From Clostridia bacterium (GTDB taxonomy: Bacteria > Bacillota > Clostridia > UBA1381 > UMGS1253): a stretch of 6,951 nucleotides of DNA. The stretch covers positions 1-6,951 of the forward strand of contig JAFQPV010000016.1 in NCBI GenBank assembly GCA_017411585.1, written 5' to 3'. The notes below the pieces were generated by a model. That model was given only the letters and a program-made list of their open reading frames with translations. It did not search any database and was not told the origin of the DNA. This document shows, in pieces, positions 5,645 to 6,951 of the stretch (position 1 is the first letter of the stretch; each line of letters opens with the position of its first letter). A program made the translations under genes and the position numbers.

Positions 5645-6433
5645 ATGAGTAAATTAAAAGAGAAAAAACTGTTTTTATTGGATATGGACGGTACAATCTA
5701 CCTGGACAATGATTTGTTTGACGGGACGCTTGATTTTTTAGAGCATGTGAAAAAAATCGGCGGCAGATACATCTTTTTGACAAACAACTCGTCCAAGGGC
5801 GTGGATAAGTATGTTGAAAAGCTCGCAAAGCTCGGCATTACCGCGACGGATGATGACTTTTTAACCTCTGTGCATGCAACGGTTGTGCACTTAAAAAAGC
5901 AGAATTATCACAAGATTTATGCTTTTGGCACAAAATCCTTTATCGGCCAGCTTGAAGCTGCCGGGTTGCCGGTGACGGACAAGCTGGAGGAAGATATTGA
6001 TTGTTTATGTATGGGCTACGATACGGAGCTGACCTATCAAAAGCTCGAGGATGCGTGCATCCTTCTTGGCAGAGGCGTGGACTATATTGCAACCAACCCG
6101 GACTGGGTTTGCCCGACCTGGTACGGTTTTGTGCCGGATTGCGGCTCGGTGAGTGAAATGCTTTACAATGCAACGAAGCGCCGCCCGACCTTTATCGGCA
6201 AGCCGCAGCCGGCGATGGTAGAGCTTGCCCTTGATAAGACGGGCTATAAAAAAGAAGAGGCTGTCGTGATTGGCGACAGACTCTATACGGATATTGCCTG
6301 CGGCGTAAACGCCGGTATCAGCAGTATTTTTGTGCTCTCCGGTGAAGGTACGATGGAGGATTTGGAAAAAAGTGAGGTAAAGCCGGAATTTGTCTATGAC
6401 AATATCCGCGCAATCTACGAGGACTTGCAGTAA
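5645..6433 (+). CDS. HAD superfamily IIA phosphatase (NagD/AraL/phosphoglycolate phosphatase type)
   Basis: This 262-residue cytoplasmic phosphatase has all four HAD motifs. Motif I is LLDMDGTIY (11-19), with nucleophile Asp13 and acid/base Asp15. Motif II is TNNSS (46-50). Motif III is GKPQP (185-189), with Lys186. Motif IV is GDRLYTD (210-216), with the Mg2+-binding Asp211 and Asp216. The cap domain between motifs II and III (about 75-180), with ATNPDW and PDCGSV (149-154, 164-169), is the C2a type that defines subclass IIA, together with NagD, AraL, p-nitrophenyl phosphatase and phosphoglycolate phosphatase. Such enzymes remove phosphate from small metabolites such as nucleotides or sugar phosphates, often as housekeeping or damage control. 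The substrate cannot be read from the sequence, so no symbol is given. The length is normal for the family and nothing is missing. It is followed by its own terminator. Its promoter is not clear: the only candidate, with a poor spacer, lies in the end of asnA near 5539-5570. Confidence 0.94.
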   Translation: MSKLKEKKLFLLDMDGTIYLDNDLFDGTLDFLEHVKKIGGRYIFLTNNSSKGVDKYVEKLAKLGITATDDDFLTSVHATVVHLKKQNYHKIYAFGTKSFIGQLEAAGLPVTDKLEEDIDCLCMGYDTELTYQKLEDACILLGRGVDYIATNPDWVCPTWYGFVPDCGSVSEMLYNATKRRPTFIGKPQPAMVELALDKTGYKKEEAVVIGDRLYTDIACGVNAGISSIFVLSGEGTMEDLEKSEVKPEFVYDNIRAIYEDLQ

Positions 6434-6455
6434 TTATAAAATAATCAGATTTTTG

Positions 6456-6484
6456 GCGCAGGCAGAAAATGCCTGCGCTTTTTT
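6456..6484 (+). terminator. Rho-independent terminator of the HAD gene
   Basis: A GC-rich 9-bp stem (6456-6464 with 6470-6478) with a five-base GAAAA loop is followed by six T residues (6479-6484). It sits in the 53-bp gap between two convergent genes. Read in the minus direction the stem is followed by CAAAAATC with no T-tract, so it is a weak terminator at best for the opposing SGNH gene. Confidence 0.92.
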
Positions 6485-6486
6485 GT

Positions 6487-6951
6487 TTACATATCCTCTT
6501 TAATTCTGCAAACAACGCCTGCAAGGGCATCACCCATTTGCTTGTAGCCGACATTTCCGTTCGGATGTACCCAGTTATTCAGGTGGCGGTTTTTGTGCTC
6601 GGTGTACATATTGTCGACGGTTACGGTATCTGCAAAGCCGGTGTATGGGTCGCATACGGCGAGCATCGGGCAAACAAAGAAGCCTTCTGCTTCGCGGTTT
6701 CCGTATTTTTCAATAATAGCCTTGGAGAGCATCTTGATGTTGTAATCGTATTGCTTAACCGTGCCTCTGCAGCCACAGCCCGTACCCCAGCAGTACTGGT
6801 CCGCACCGCAGACCGGCAGGTTGATTACGATTTTGGTATTGTCCTTTTTAATGTGTTCGATGATGGTTTCGTAGCGCGCCAGCATTGTGGCAATGTCCTT
6901 TTCGGAATCTTCATACGCTGTCATTTGCAGCTCATTTGCGCCGAACAGGAA
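6487..6951 (-). CDS. SGNH/GDSL-type hydrolase, C-terminal part (5' end outside window)
   Basis: The frame is open from the window edge to the TAA at 6489-6487, giving 154 residues of a longer protein; an internal ATG at 6924 is not needed as a start. FGANEL (3-8 of the visible part) fits SGNH block III (G-x-N), where the Asn helps form the oxyanion hole. LNNWVHPNGNVGYKQMGDAL (124-143) fits block V, with the catalytic His (129) before the usual P-N and G-Y. The Asp three residues before that His in the DxxH form is Asn here (126). Block I (GDSL with the Ser) and block II must lie beyond the edge. The family includes esterases, lipases and carbohydrate deacetylases acting on small esters or envelope glycans; the substrate is unknown. 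A Cys cluster (Cys48, 54, 59 and 61 of the visible part) lies between blocks III and V, suggesting disulfides or a metal site in an insert. Location and signal peptide cannot be judged. Confidence 0.74.
   Translation of the reverse strand, partial: FLFGANELQMTAYEDSEKDIATMLARYETIIEHIKKDNTKIVINLPVCGADQYCWGTGCGCRGTVKQYDYNIKMLSKAIIEKYGNREAEGFFVCPMLAVCDPYTGFADTVTVDNMYTEHKNRHLNNWVHPNGNVGYKQMGDALAGVVCRIKEDM

Overview
The window is ordinary, gene-dense chromosome from a low-to-moderate GC Gram-positive bacterium. It is most likely a Clostridia member (Oscillospiraceae/Lachnospiraceae-like). The reasons are strong purine-rich Shine-Dalgarno sites, sigma-A promoters with extended -10 elements, U-tract hairpin terminators, and genes typical of Firmicutes (stand-alone E2-like protein, YdcF/DUF218 membrane protein, AsnS next to AsnA). 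Genus cannot be fixed from the sequence. I see no mobile element, CRISPR array, tRNA/rRNA gene or phage gene.

Layout. 1-1010: a minus-strand single-gene unit for a FIST-domain protein, complete with promoter (982-1010), start-deciding RBS and terminator (11-50). 1076-2031: a second minus-strand unit, a stand-alone protein with the fold of the 2-oxoacid dehydrogenase E2 catalytic domain. Its HxxxDG catalytic motif carries Glu in place of His, and it has its own terminator. 1967-2162 is a divergent promoter region. 2163-2909 (+) is a three-TM DUF218/YdcF-like protein. 3005-4378 (+) is asparaginyl-tRNA synthetase (asnS) from its own strong promoter. 4379-4561 is a gap holding two diverged 34-bp direct repeats 104 bp apart. 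4562-5569 (+) is ammonia-dependent asparagine synthetase (asnA), followed by a strong terminator. 5645-6433 (+) is a HAD-IIA phosphatase whose start lies only 13 bp after that terminator's U-tract. A second terminator follows at 6456-6484. 6487-6951 (-) is the C-terminal part of an SGNH/GDSL-type hydrolase cut by the window edge.

How the genes work together. AsnA makes asparagine from aspartate, ammonia and ATP, and AsnS charges it onto tRNA-Asn. The two are adjacent with no visible terminator between them, so they form an asparagine supply-and-use pair that may be co-transcribed. The other genes look like independent single-gene units with no obvious shared pathway.

Nothing here amounts to a clearly new biological system. 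The points most worth a second look are the His-to-Glu E2-like protein, the repeat pair between asnS and asnA, the terminator abutting the HAD gene's ribosome-binding site, and the Cys-rich segment of the SGNH protein.
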